The position numbers were made by a program, and so were the translations under genes. This document shows positions 24,989 through 36,214 of a DNA stretch of 64,000 nucleotides, one piece after another (within the stretch, counting starts at the first letter, position 1; each line of letters begins with the position of its first letter). A model generated the notes under the pieces. That model saw only the letters and a list, made by a program, of their open reading frames with translations. It had not been told where the DNA came from and ran no database searches. The DNA comes from Tenrec ecaudatus (taxonomy: Eukaryota; Chordata; Mammalia; Afrosoricida; Tenrecidae): NCBI RefSeq assembly GCF_050624435.1, contig NC_134536.1, positions 8,064,758 through 8,128,757 of the forward strand, written 5' to 3'.

Positions 24989-25833
24989 AAAAGCACAACC
25001 GAAACGCGAGCGGGTGAACACAGGACCCTGCAGTTGCCTTCCAGTCTCCGGAGATCCCGTCTGCCAACACCCAGCGAATGGCCTCCCAAAACCGCGACCC
25101 AGCCGCAGCCAGTGTCGTAGCCGCCCAGAAAGGAGCCGAGCCCAGCGGGGGCGCAGCCCTGGGTTCCATGGGCAAGAGGCTACAACAGGAGCTGATGACC
25201 CTCATGATGTCTGGCGACAAAGGAATCTCTGCCTTCCCGGAATCAGACAACCTTTTCAAGTGGATAGGGACCATCCACGGAGCAGCTGGTACAGTCTATG
25301 AAGACCTGAGGTATAAGCTCTCCCTGGAGTTCCCCAGTGGCTACCCTTACAATGCACCCACAGTGAAGTTCCTCACCCCCTGCTACCACCTCAACGTGGA
25401 CACTCAGGGTAACATCTGCCTGGGCATCCTGAAGGACAAGTGGTCTGCCCTGTATGACGTCAGGACGATTCTCCTCTCCATCCAGAGCCTGCTGGGAGAG
25501 CCCAACATCGACAGCCCTTTGAACACACATGCTGCGGAACTCTGGAAAAACCCCACAGCCTTTAAGAAATACCTGCAGGAAACCTACTCAAAGCAAGTCT
25601 CCAGCCAAGAGCCCTGACCTTCCCTGTCCTTGCGTTCTCTTCTCTTCTGTAGCTGTCTGTCCTCCCTCCACCCCGCTCCTTGATGTCTGTGTAGAACTCT
25701 TATCTCAAGCTGTGGTGTCATTTCTGTTGTGTTTGTTTTTTAAATTAAGTCTCCATTTGCACCCTGTGATGATTGTATTAAATAAATAACATTTGGGGTT
25801 GGTTCGGGGGGAAAAAAAAAAAAAAGCACAACC
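24989..25833 (+). pseudogene. UBE2C: UBE2C retrocopy (processed insertion) with target duplication
   Basis: An intronless cDNA copy of UBE2C. The flanking duplication AAAAGCACAACC stands at 24989-25000 and 25822-25833. The insert has a 77-base 5' UTR, an unbroken coding frame (25078-25617), a 3' UTR with AATAAA near 25783-25790 and a 14-base A tail. The short tail and exact duplication mean a fairly young event made by L1 machinery. It lies in WTAP intron 5 on the opposite strand, so it would be transcribed antisense to WTAP. Confidence 0.95.
25078..25617 (+). CDS. UBE2C-like E2 ubiquitin-conjugating enzyme, intact retrocopy frame
   Basis: UBE2C (UbcH10) is the E2 that loads the first ubiquitins onto mitotic substrates for the anaphase-promoting complex. 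The frame has 179 codons, the same length as human UBE2C, with the disordered N-terminal extension (residues 1-28), the UBC fold and the active-site Cys114 in GNICL all present. Two substitutions fall on normally fixed positions: Leu105 replaces Pro in the HPN motif (HLN here; Asn106 kept), and Gly116 replaces Asp in the CLDIL motif just after the Cys. Two more (V63I and E120D) are mild. Either the copy is drifting without function or it makes an altered E2. The intronless parent elsewhere cannot be seen here; a working retrogene is possible but unproven. Confidence 0.8.
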   Translation: MASQNRDPAAASVVAAQKGAEPSGGAALGSMGKRLQQELMTLMMSGDKGISAFPESDNLFKWIGTIHGAAGTVYEDLRYKLSLEFPSGYPYNAPTVKFLTPCYHLNVDTQGNICLGILKDKWSALYDVRTILLSIQSLLGEPNIDSPLNTHAAELWKNPTAFKKYLQETYSKQVSSQEP

Positions 25834-26756
25834 ACATGAAAATCTGCAAAAGAATGTTCATAGACACTTTATTCTTCACTTCCCAAACCTGATAGTAATC
25901 AAGATATTCTTCAACAAGCAAGTGGATAAACTGTTGCCCATCAACACAATGTAGTACTATTTAGCAATAAAAAGCAATGAGCCATTAAGCCATAAAAAGG
26001 AGAAAACTTAAAGACATGCTACTAAGTAAAAGCAGCCTGCCTGAGAAAATGACATACTCTGATCCCAACTACATAAATATTATGTCTTGAAAAGGTGTAA
26101 CTACAAAGACAAAAGAAAACTGGTTTAGCTAGGGATGGGGAGGAAGCGGGGGTGGCGGGAAAAGTGAATGTGTGCAGCACAGGGCATTTCTAAGGCAGCA
26201 GACGGACTCCTCACATATGGATCTGGCATCATGATTCTGTCGAAACTCAAGAGGACTGCCCAACACAGACTAAACCTTAACATAAACTAGGGACATTAGT
26301 TGATGTTAATAAGCTTATCAATATTGGTGCATCAACTGTAGCAAATCCTCACATACCACACAACAAGGTAGGGACAATAGAAACTGTGTAGAGGGAGAAA
26401 GCACACGGGAAATTGGGCATACGGGAACTTGCTGTACTTTCTATGCAGCTTTTCTAGGAACCTGTATCTGCACTGAAAAACGAAGCTTATTTAAAAACAA
26501 AGCTGATTCATACACAAGCACCACTGTACCAGCAGAGGCAGAAGCACTGATGAGCAGCAAGAGCACATAGCAAAGACTGACAGTAGCCACCAGACATAAG
26601 GAAAGAGTCTGAACCAGCTACTCTCTCAAAGCTTTTAAAAGGAAAAGAGCATGCTCAATATGCTAAACTCAGAACTGAGTTCTGTAAAGGCCCTGATATT
26701 GTGGTGCTGTGTGATGGCAGCCTTAGGAAACTACGGTGTTCCCTATGGTGAAGGCC

Positions 26757-26960
26757 AGTGATAGTCCTTGTGATATAGAAGCTGCACATTGGGCTAACCT
26801 CAAGGTCAGCAGTTTAAAACCACTAGTTGCTCTGAGGGAGAAAGACAGGGCTTTCTGCTTCTATCAAGAGTGACAGTCTCGGAAATCCACAGGGGCAATT
26901 TTGCCACATTCTCCAGGGTCACTGTTAGTCAGAGTAACTCAATGGCAGTGAGAAAAAAAG
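26757..26960 (+). repeat. AfroSINE
   Basis: TAGTCCTTGTGATATAGAAG head, ACCTCAAGGTCAGCAGTTTA, GGAAATCCACAGGGGCAATT and CTCAATGGCAGTGAG end. Confidence 0.87.
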
Positions 26961-26964
26961 AATA

Positions 26965-28020
26965 GCCAGGAAACCACCAGGAAGAATGAATCCAAGAGAT
27001 CGATTCTGAGGTCATCAGATCAATGGCGCCCATCCACTGAGCAAGTGTTTAACATCATGAAGGTAAACCCCAATAAGGTTATTCTTTGCATGAAGGAGCA
27101 CCTAGCACAGTCATACAGGGAGGCCCATACCTTTGGAATGAATCAATGGTAGGACCTAGGATCTGGAGCATCAGCGCAAGGAGGAAGGGATGAAAAGGTT
27201 ATGAGCCTAGATGTATGAAAAGTAGCACCCATTCCATTAGACATAGAAATTAGAGAGGGAAAAAATGAGGGAGGGACATAAAAAAGAAGAAATATGTCAT
27301 TTGTGCAAGAGCTAGGGACTGAGTATCTAGGCCTCCTCAATGGTGGGATGGCTGGTGGCCAAATCGAGTTGTCTCATATACTGTAACTATCTTTAGTGAC
27401 CAGAATAAAGCCTTACATACTAAAGGATTTTCATCCATTTTGAATGGAGACTAGATGGCTTAAGAGTTAAAGACGTTTTCAGATTTAAAGATTAGATAGA
27501 ACAGCATAGAGTGGCCTCTGACTTGGGGAAGTATAATTGTCATACACATACTAAATAATGAATGGCTAAGAATGCCAAAGACAGCAGAGTTTAAGTTCAA
27601 CCACAACCAGATGATCAAGCATGTATGCTACCAGCACTCAGTTTGGAAACATGGCAGACATTACAAATGGAAGCCATAACAAAACAACACAGAAGTGCCG
27701 GCTTTTAGGAAATACCGTATTATGCACAGAGGGTCAAGGATTAGCAAAAGAGAAATTAATAAGATGGCTTGACCAGACAGAAGGAAAATGGTAGTAGGGT
27801 GCAAGTGACAAATGAAGCAACAAATTAATATAAGAATTCTCAGCAAAACCAAGGACATTTAACAGACTAATTTAAAATTTTAACATCCAAATGATGAGAT
27901 GTTGTTTATCAAAATGCCACGTTTAGTATACTTGCAGCTCAAAATACCTTAACAAAATGTGGACTTACATTTTGTATAAGCAAATAAAAACCAAATGAAG
28001 AACATGTAGTAATGTGGTTT
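26965..28020. other. WTAP intron 5, nothing recognised
   Basis: About 1 kb upstream (in gene order, downstream) of exon 5 with no recognised repeat or exon. Confidence 0.45.
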
Positions 28021-28068
28021 GAAAGCCATTTTCTTCAACCAAAGATTTATGAAGTGTGAAATACTTAC

Positions 28069-28196
28069 AGTACACTCTTGCATCTCTTGTTCCTTGGTTG
28101 CTAGTCTCATTACAAGGATGTTCTCCCTTCGGGCAGACTCTTGCTGTTGCTGCTTCAGTTTTTCTTCAGATTCCCTTAAGCCAGTTACATCATTAG
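28069..28196 (-). CDS. WTAP: WTAP exon 5 (residues 49-91)
   Basis: A 128-base exon with acceptor tatatcag and donor gtaagt on the minus strand, ending in phase 0. It encodes a charged coiled-coil segment that includes EEKLKQQQQESARRENILV and ends KEQEMQECT. The sequence appears essentially unchanged from the human protein as I remember it. Confidence 0.97.
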
Positions 28197-28607
28197 CTGA
28201 TATAAAGAAGGAAAAAAAGTCACAATATTATAAAATTAATTTCTAGATCAAGTTCTCACTGCCTCTGTTAAGGATAATAAAAAACCCTATCACCAAGTCT
28301 TCAGTTTCTATCGCAACAAATTTTATCCTTTGGAAAGATGTTCCTAATCATAACAACTCCTTTAGGAGGCAAGAGTATTACACTGCTCCACAATGTCCCA
28401 ATGCGAGGCTTAATTAGGTTTTTGCAGTTTGTAGAACCTGATCTACATGTTTATGCTATAAATCCTCCACAAAGTTTCATTTAGTATATATACTTTAATC
28501 TACACAATATAAAAATGCTGATAACTGTGTGGCCAATTCCTCTGAGCCTTCCTAAGTCTTTATTACTTACATAGATTATAATACAATTTCACATCTACTG
28601 ATACTCT

Positions 28608-28790
28608 GGGAGTGTGAAGAACTGTGATGTGCAGTAGTTCTGTGTTGGGCTGAGAGGTGCATGGTCTGCAATTCAAAACAACTAGCAGCCCCTCAAGAGA
28701 GACTGTGCTTTCAACACCCATAAACACTTGTCTCGGAAACCCACAGGGGGTTTCAATGTGGTTCAGCATCGATTCCAGGGCAGTGAGTAC
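28608..28790 (+). repeat. AfroSINE
   Basis: CTGTGTTGGGCTGAGAGGTG, the TCGGAAACCCACAGGGGG block and CATCGATTCCAGGGCAGTGA end. It lies in intron 4 of WTAP. Confidence 0.78.
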
Positions 28791-29297
28791 ACTTTTAGGA
28801 CATGGAAAATGTTACTAGTTTCTATCCTAACAAACAGCATGGTATCTAGTTTAGCAAAATGTGACAGACAGATTTGAAATGATAAACTCTGTAGGTATTT
28901 TAGCATACCTAGAAAACTGGTAAAAATATACCATACAGTTATTACGGTTTCTTTCTACTTATCTCCCTTGTAGACTCAGTTCAGATTTCTCTATAGAGGG
29001 CTTAGAGATAGGCCAATTTTTTAGATCAATGTTCTCAGCACCCTGTACGCAACTCCACCAAAGCAGATAACTACTTTGCATCAATTCCTTATTACATGTC
29101 ACTCCACCCCCACCCTCTCCAATAACTCCTCTAGAAAGCGAGTCTCATTTAAATAGCTGTTTCTCAGTGCCACAGAGTGTCTGGTCATAATTTCCAAATA
29201 AAATGCTTAAATAAAAACTACATTTACTCAAAGTATTAATAGTCTAAATAAAAGCTCATTCACAATCCTTAGGAAACTAAATCGCAGATAAACTTAC

Positions 29298-29356
29298 AGT
29301 TCAGATCTGTGTACTTGCCCTCCAAAGCTTGCACATATGCTTCATACTGCTTCCAT
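29298..29356 (-). CDS. WTAP: WTAP exon 4 (residues 29-49)
   Basis: A 59-base exon with acceptor gtgctag and donor gtaagt on the minus strand. It encodes WKQYEAYVQALEGKYTDLN and the first base of the following Ser codon. It begins the helical, coiled-coil part of the protein. Confidence 0.97.
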
Positions 29357-29743
29357 CTAGCACAAAAAGGAATGCATTTATTGTTAGTTAAAATTCCTTC
29401 TATTAACTATAGTAGAAAACCACACACCTAGGCACTTCATACCGAGAATTCCATGCGTTGATTTTTATGGCCTCTCTTTTTTATGGTCTCTTTTGACTCT
29501 AAGATAATTATTTATAAATCTGTTGAACCAATAAAAATCAGTTGCTTCGTGACGCCTTCTCCACTGAGAGGGAAGGCACTGCATGTGCCCCTCTCCGTGG
29601 GCCATTTATGGATCATTGAGTACAACTCAGACAGAAATAGAATCAAACTGACTGCTTAAAAGCCAACCAAACAAAAACCACTGTAAGATATGCTGGCCAC
29701 TTAAAGCAAAAAATCTTGATTCTCATAAACCAATGATCACCTG

Positions 29744-29905
29744 ACAAGGAGTCCTGGTAATGCTGTGGTTTAAGTAGGACGCTGCCAACCAGAAGTTCAA
29801 ACCCACTAGCCTCTCTGTGGGACAGAGGTGAGGCAATCTGTAAAGATTTACGGCCGCTGAAATCCTGCAGGGTAAGTCTGCCGTGTCCTAGCATGGCAGT
29901 GGCTG
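29744..29905 (+). repeat. AfroSINE
   Basis: GGAGTCCTGGTAATGCTGTG head, ACCAGAAGTTCAAACCCACT, ATTTACGGCCGCTGAAATCC and a CATGGCAGTGG end. Confidence 0.83.
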
Positions 29906-30167
29906 GGCGACCACGAGGCTTTAGAAACAGCAGAGTAGTTATCACTGCGGTGTCTCCCCAGTTTACAAGAAACAAAAAACTCTCCTCCATTTTCAGCTGG
30001 TTGAACTTGTCTATTAACTCTTCAAATAAAAATCCCTTGCAGTTTGTAGAAAGTTCAATGATCTCACAAAGGCTGCCTGAAACTTACTCACTTTATTTAA
30101 ATCTAAAAGTTATATACAAAATACCATTCTTTATAAAACTTTAATATTTTTAATGGGAATACTTTAC

Positions 30168-30223
30168 CTTAGAATCAATTCATCCCGTGCCATAACCTTG
30201 AAATCTGTTTCACTCAGTCGAAC
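30168..30223 (-). CDS. WTAP: WTAP exon 3 (residues 11-29)
   Basis: A 56-base exon with acceptor tatatag and donor gtaaag on the minus strand. It encodes VRLSETDFKVMARDELILR, with the last Arg codon split AG|A across the intron. It matches the N-terminal part of WTAP that is reported to contact METTL3. Confidence 0.97.
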
Positions 30224-30864
30224 CTATATAAAGAGGAAAATTAAAACATGGAATGCTCTTCTTAAAAAATGTCAAATACTAATATTTAAATACTAATTGA
30301 ATATAAATACTCCATGAATACTAATATTTAAATAATTTAATATAGATACTTCATGAAGACCAGATGATTGCTTCCCCCTTTTATTTTACTGTAGTGAAAA
30401 TACATATGCTCTAATGTCTGCCAACATAACCGTCACAAGCAAATTCATTTTGCCTGTCCCTTCACCTGTTGTTGCATATCTGGTTGCTACTACCTCATGG
30501 AAGCAGATAGCAACAGGTTTGTTTGAGCTCCTCTCATCAAATCTACAAGGTAGAAATCCAGGTTTGGGGTTGATGGATCCTATGGTAATTCTATGTTCAA
30601 CTTTTGAGGCACCACTACCACCACAGGGGCTGCGCCATTTCACATTCCCACAAGACTGGGTGAAGTTCTGGTTTCCCAGCAACCCTGGTAGTTTGCAGGA
30701 TCACTACTTTTAATACCTCGCTACCAGTTGTTGTTATCCCAAGAGGAGTTCAGTACTTGAAACACTGGAACCATCGAGTCTGAGAATTAACATGTTCATG
30801 ATTCACTATGTGATGTAATCTTATAAAATGTTTAATTACAAAGTTTTAGAAATGAAAAAATTTT

Positions 30865-31995
30865 AGAGACCCATACACCAATGCTTATAGTGATTTTACT
30901 AATAGCCCCAAAGTGGAGGCTATTCAAATGCGCTTAACAGGTGAATGCAAGCAATGGTTGATCCACACACTAAAGACACAGATTTCTTCCACCGTTGCTT
31001 ATGTAGAGCATGCCTATGACACCTCTAGAAGCCAAAGGGTGATTCTTATGAAATAGGAAAGGCCTGGAACATTAGACTGCAAACCCCCCCCCCAAATAAT
31101 ATCCTTCAAACCATTATCTGAAACCTAATAGAACGCGAGCAAGTAGCATTCAGAGACAAAGCTCAAAGCCCTGTCAGCTTGAGACCGAGCATAGTCCCCA
31201 GAGGAGGAGCCTGGCAACACCCCAAAGAGTTTGAGCCCTGCTCTTATTTAAGTGACTATTAAGTTACTACACAACACACATGTGCTTTGGGTCTCTTTGG
31301 GAAAGTGAAAATCCTCTTCAGATTCCATTCAGTTAGCAACAAGAAACACAAACATAGGTCTTTTGTAAAAACAAAGTGGCATAAAGTGAACTTTTTTGGG
31401 GGGGGGTGTGGGACGAGGACACCTTGTAGATTATGAATATATGCAACACTTGAATAAACTTCAAGGAAATTATGTTCAATGAAATATGCCTTCTTTTTCA
31501 AAAGGATACACCTTCTACGATTTCATGTATGCAATGTTCACAACATAACCATCACAGAGCTAATGATAAAGGAGGTTGCCAAGGGTTAGGGGCAGGGCAG
31601 GGCAGGATGGCTTTGAAGAAGTAACACAAAGGAGGCTTGTGATGATAGCTCAGCCAGGCATCCTGATTGTGATGGTCACAGCGCTCTCTGGGAGAAATCT
31701 GGTTGTTGGGCTGCAGTGTGCCTGATCCCGCCCATTTTCAAGGTTGTGACCTTCCAGAAGCACAGCACCAGGCTTGTCTTCTCAGACACTGCTGGGTGGG
31801 TAAACAACAACAAACCTTGATGTTCATTACCCATCAGGGCTACCTGGGCTCCTGGTATTTTAATTTGAATTCTGGATTGTACCAATTTCCATTTCCTGGT
31901 TTAGACACTGTGACTCAGATGTGTGATAATTGTTAACATTGGTACATTTCTTCCTAACTGCCAGTGAATCTTCATTTCAAAGTGAAGTCTTAAAA
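30865..31995 (+). mobile_element. Old L1 (L1M-type) 3' end
   Basis: CCAATGCTTATAGTGATTTT, AACAGGTGAATGCAAGCAAT, CAATGAAATATGCCTTCTTT, GGTTGCCAAGGGTTAGGG and TGGATTGTACCAATTTCCAT are diverged L1 3' end blocks in order. An AfroSINE interrupts it at 31690-31848. Confidence 0.7.
31690..31848 (-). repeat. AfroSINE
   Basis: AAGGTTGTGACCTTCCAGAA, CACCAGGCTTGTCTTCTCAG and CTGCTGGGTGGGTAAA match the older CAGATCACCAGG subfamily in reverse. Edges are poor. Confidence 0.6.
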
Positions 31996-32039
31996 AATGG
32001 TTGCAGTATTCAAAGTAGCAGAAACTGCTTTGAAATTTG

Positions 32040-32116
32040 AGGGAGCTTTAAAGAGTTTGTGAAAAACAAAATAACAGATAATGGAAATTTTCCATGAACT
32101 TTGTGAATCCCCCTCA
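32040..32116. mobile_element. Short palindromic MITE (mariner-like)
   Basis: AGGGAGCTTTAAAGAGTTTG at the left mirrors TTCCATGAACTTTGTGAATC plus CCCCT at the right. Confidence 0.72.
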
Positions 32117-33036
32117 TATTAAATATTTTTCCCTAAACCAAGTGAAGTGTATAAAGATAAGAGAATTTTTTTTAACTTTAGAATGAAATTAAAGCTTTAT
32201 TAGATTCTCTGGAAGGAAATTTAAATTTTTGCCTTTATAATATTTCAAACTGTAACAGTACATCGATTAAGTGTTATTATAAAGTAGGAGAAATTATTTT
32301 ACAGAATATATTAAAAGACTAGCAGAAGTACACACCCATCCTCAGAATACTAAAGTATAATTCTTTATTCATTGCATCGAAATTCTGATTCTAATAAAAA
32401 TTTCCACAGCACTCCTCTAAATGGTTCTTATCTAAGCATTCACTGTTTTGTGTGCCTGGTTTTGGTTCATACATCTGCTCGCAAAGACACAGACACTAGT
32501 GACTAAATCAAATTTACGTAGGGATGAAGATGGGGGGGGTCAGGTAAGGGGTCAGATTAGAAAACAAAACAGCACAAAAGATAGACCTATGGACCCCAAC
32601 TGTGCAGTCCTTTCATGTATGGGTCACCAGGGGCTGGGGGTGAGCTAAGTCAGCCCCATCTTCTCTTGAAAACAAGTGGTTTTAAATTACAAGCAGAGAG
32701 ATTTAAATTGGGGGTGGGAAATTAATTTGTAGGAACCAATGCAGTACTCTCATTGACTAGCATATTTCATAGATATGTAGGTTGGGCTATTTGCATAATG
32801 AAGGCTAAGAGTACACCATGAGCATATCTTTATAACAGAAATCTTCCAAAAGCTGAGAATATTCTACAAATACACAGCACACAAGATACAATATGTAGTA
32901 CACTGTAAACTTAAAATGCTATTACTGTGCAAAAGGCAAGATTTGAATAATAAACAATGAAGATAGTCCCATTATCTAGAACAACATTTCAAAAAACAAA
33001 AAGCAAGTTTATTAACTGTTGGGGAAAAAAGTATAC

Positions 33037-33073
33037 CTTTTTGGGAAGAGGTTCTTCGTTGGTCATCTTGAAA
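33037..33073 (-). CDS. WTAP: WTAP exon 2 (start codon, residues 1-10)
   Basis: On the minus strand a pyrimidine tract and ag at 33074-33075 precede TTTCAAG and the ATG at 33066. Ten codons (MTNEEPLPKK) follow before the donor gtatac. The frame ends in phase 0. The basic PLPKK is the first half of the nuclear localisation signal, which is completed by VRL in the next exon. Confidence 0.97.
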
Positions 33074-33657
33074 CTTTAAAAAAAAAGTAGAGAAGAGGGT
33101 TAATCCTTTCAGTTAAAACAGAACAAAAATAGTGGGTTTTTTTCTTCAAGCAATTTCATTAAGGAACTAAGTTATGATTAAGTCACTGGAGTCTTTTATT
33201 CGTTTAAACAAATTTTTAATTTTAGAATCACTTTCGACTTTGCCAGAAAATTGTCAAGCTAGTATTAAGAATCCCCATGTGTCCCAGTTCAATTTCCCTC
33301 TAGTTACCAGCTGCCATCACGATAGTCCTTAGGCCTTCTGATGCTGTCATATTTTTACCCATTAATGTTAGTTTTGAGGATAACAGGATAAGAAAAATAT
33401 AATTTTTCAACATAGTCTTACCACTACCTCATGAAAGACAAATCTTGAAGCAGAGGGACCTCAATCTGTTCTATCGTCTAGCCAGGGACGACAGTGAGGA
33501 GCTGAAAAGGTGACAGAAGGGCAGCCCCAGGGGCTTAGTCTGTCCTTTCCCAGGATCATGACAATTCCGAACTGCCCAGTGGCCGATTACAGCTGAATGA
33601 CAAGGCCCTCCAATACAGAATCCCGGACCACAGAATAGTGTGATCCCATACGTTTTT

Positions 33658-33815
33658 CACAGGCACTCTGGTGGCCCAGTGTTGAAGGGCTCGGCTGTTG
33701 GGAATCCACCAGCTGCCCCATGGCCACCCTCAGAAGCCCTGTGAGATCTACTGGCTTGCAGGGGCCAGATGGACCAGAATTCCACTAAATTGTGATGAGT
33801 TCTGCTTTGGTTATG
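33658..33815 (+). repeat. AfroSINE
   Basis: AGGCACTCTGGTGGCCCAGT head, AATCCACCAGCTGCCCCATG and AATTGTGATGAGTTCTGCTT. Confidence 0.75.
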
Positions 33816-34277
33816 CAGTCTTCAAGAGATTTATTTTTTAAAATTACTTAACTCTATTGGAAAGACATATTAATGAATTCTAGTAGAGATTCCATTTTAT
33901 TAGGGATACATACTATCTTACATAATGAATGCTGATAGTGATTACAAAAACTTTAAGCTACAAATTTATAAACAAAAAGTTTTAAAAGGTGAAAGTGCTG
34001 TAAATAAACATTTCTTGCAAACTATTTAATGTACTAGTTGTTTTTAAGTATGCAATAGAAGATACAGCTAACCTGACAAGATTCAGAGATTCTATGAATA
34101 CTAAAACCATGAGATCATAATTTTGGGTACTAGCACTTTTTTAGAAAACATAGAAACTGCACTCTAAAAAAGTTTTTCAAATTAAGAAATTAGTTCAGAT
34201 ATTTGTGCTACTTCCCAATATTCAAATTTAAGATGGTGATTAAAACTTAACAGTTCAAAAAAATTAATTAACAGTTC

Positions 34278-34468
34278 ATTTAGAGCAGTGGTTCTCAACC
34301 TTCCTAATGCCATGTCCCTTTAATACCATTCATTTGGTGGTGACCCCCCCAACCATTAAATTGTTTTTGTTGCTACTTCATAACTGTTATGAATCAGGTG
34401 ACCCCTGTAAATCATTCAACACCCCTAAAGGGGTCGTGACCCACAGGTTGAGAACCTCTAATTTATAG
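34278..34468 (+). mobile_element. SPIN (hAT) non-autonomous copy A
   Basis: The element runs 34286-34460, starting CAGTGGTTCTCAACCTTCCT and ending with GGTTGAGAACCTCTA in place of the usual ACCACTG. It is flanked by an 8-base duplication, ATTTAGAG / ATTTATAG, with one mismatch. The inner blocks (TTGTTGCTACTTCATAACTG, GTGACCCCC, AAAGGGGTCGTGACCCACAG) are SPIN blocks. At 175 bases it is a deleted, non-coding derivative. Confidence 0.9.
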
Positions 34469-34751
34469 GCAGTGAAAAAGCCCACTGGCGGCTACAATGA
34501 ACTCAAGCACAGGAATGACTGAGGATGGTGCATGACCAGGCCAGTGTTGCCTGCTGTTGTGCTCTGCATCAGCACTGACTTAATAGTCCCTAACAACCGT
34601 TTTTAAAAAATTATTGCTAGACATTATTTCTAATAGCAAATTTGTACATGCTACCTTATTCTTTTCCAGTTTATATTACTTTCTCATGATTTTACAAAGT
34701 TAAAACTATAAAAATCTGACAAGACTTTTCAGTATGAAAATGAAATTTTAA

Positions 34752-34948
34752 AGTGATTTTTTTTTATCATTTTATTGGGGTGCTCATACAACTCATCATA
34801 ATCCATACATCCATCGTGTCAAGCACATTTGTACATTTGTTGCCCTCATCATTCTCAAAACATTTGCTTTCTACTTGAGCCCTTGGTATCAGCTCATTTT
34901 CCCCTTCCTGCCTGCTACTTCCTCCCTCATGAACCTTTGATAATTTGA
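34752..34948 (-). mobile_element. Family A retroposon, short 3' end
   Basis: Starts with the T tract and CATTTTATTGGGGTGCTCAT, then AACTCATCATAATCCATACA and CCCTTGGTATCAGCTCATTT, and stops after CCTCATGAACCTTTGATAAT. Confidence 0.82.
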
Positions 34949-35394
34949 AATGCCTCAGAAGAGGCCCTTCAATGAAGATTTCCTCCCCTTACTATTCTAA
35001 TCCATGCATATACCTACCTCATTGGTCATGTTAGACTTGTATATTTTCTTTTGTACATCTAAGATCGCTCAGTAAAAATTATTTTTTAATAATAAAAATG
35101 ATCCGTCAGTACATGGTACATGATGAACCTCAGACACACTGACAGTAGTAAGAGCTCCCTGAGGGTCCAGGAAGTGTACAGGTAGGGTAGGGTAAGAGGG
35201 GGAGGGGAGTGCGGGAGAGCTGATAGCACTGAATTGTATAGCCCCACCTAATGAGAATGAACAACAGAACTGTATGAGAAGGGAAGGGATATATTGGAAT
35301 GAGTATGACACGTCAATAAAAATATTATTCAACTCCCCCACAGAAGGGCAAACAGAAACACGAGTGAAAGGAGACAGCTAATGGCGTAAGCCAT

Positions 35395-35612
35395 GAAAAT
35401 AATAATAATTTATAATTTATCAGGAGGTTCACAAGGGTGGGAGGGCGAATGAGGGAGGCAAAAAAAAAAGAGCTGATACCAAGGGTGCAAACAAATGTTT
35501 AAAAATGATGATGGAAACATTATGTACAAATGTGCTTGATACAATTGATGTATGGATTATTACAGTTGTAAGAGCCCCCAATAAAATGACTCAAAAATTT
35601 TTTTAATTATTA
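35395..35612 (+). mobile_element. Family A retroposon, short 3' end
   Basis: AATAATAATAATTTATAATT start, AAAGAGCTGATACCAAGGGT, TGATACAATTGATGTATGGA and a CCCCCAATAAAATG end. Confidence 0.82.
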
Positions 35613-36005
35613 AAAAAAAAAAGAGGCCCCTCAATCCCTTCATACCATATACAAAGCCATCTCTACTTCACAAAACAGGTATTCTTGTCATAGACTGTCA
35701 TTAAATTCTGGTGTTCACTTTACTGGAGAATTCATAATCTTTAAACCAAAAAAAAAAAAGAAATAGATCCCACCTTTCTGGCTTAATTCTTCTCTGTAAT
35801 AATTTTATTATTGGCTACAGCAAGCAAATCTGATTATATCAGCAGTTTCTGAGCTGATCCCACTGAAATTCTTCAACATCTATGAAAATCATAAGGCTAT
35901 GATTTCAAAGCTGTGTACTTTTCTATATTTCTCCCTTTGAATTGGTCTCTGCTACTTATCTCCCTTGTTGCCCAATTTATAAACTCTGTTGGAGTTGTGC
36001 TATCT

Positions 36006-36214
36006 TCAAAAACAAAGCCAACCCAGTCTGAGTTAATTCTGACAGGCCATCTATGTTTCAGAGCCGCACTGTGCTCTACAAGATTCTCAATGGCTGAGAT
36101 TTGGGGCAAGCAGATCGCCAGCCCTTTCTTCTGAGGAGCCTTAAAATGGTTTCAAACTGCCAACTTTCTGGTCAGGAGAGAGCATTTAACCATTATGCCA
36201 AGCAAGGAGTCCTT
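36006..36214 (-). repeat. AfroSINE
   Basis: AACAAAGCCAACCCAGTCTG, AGCAGATCGCCAGCCCTTTC and AGCATTTAACCATTATGCCA followed by AGGAGTCC show a complete reverse copy of the older subfamily. Confidence 0.8.

Larger units (their letters stand above)
23420..26500 (+). mobile_element. Old L1 (L1M-type) 3' end, host of nested insertions
   Basis: Diverged L1 ORF2 end (AACTCAAAATGGATCACAGA, AACTATTCTACAAAACACC, GACACTATGTTAAAAGAATA) runs into the L1 3' UTR (GATGTGGAACAACAGGAATT, AATGTTCATAGACACTTTAT, AAGCAATGAGCCATTAAGCC, TATGGGGTAAAAATC-like flanks and a CTTATTTAAAAACAAAG end). The element reads continuously when three younger insertions are removed: family A (23845-24562), an AfroSINE (24786-24935) and the UBE2C copy (25001-25821). 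No reading frame survives. Confidence 0.82.
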
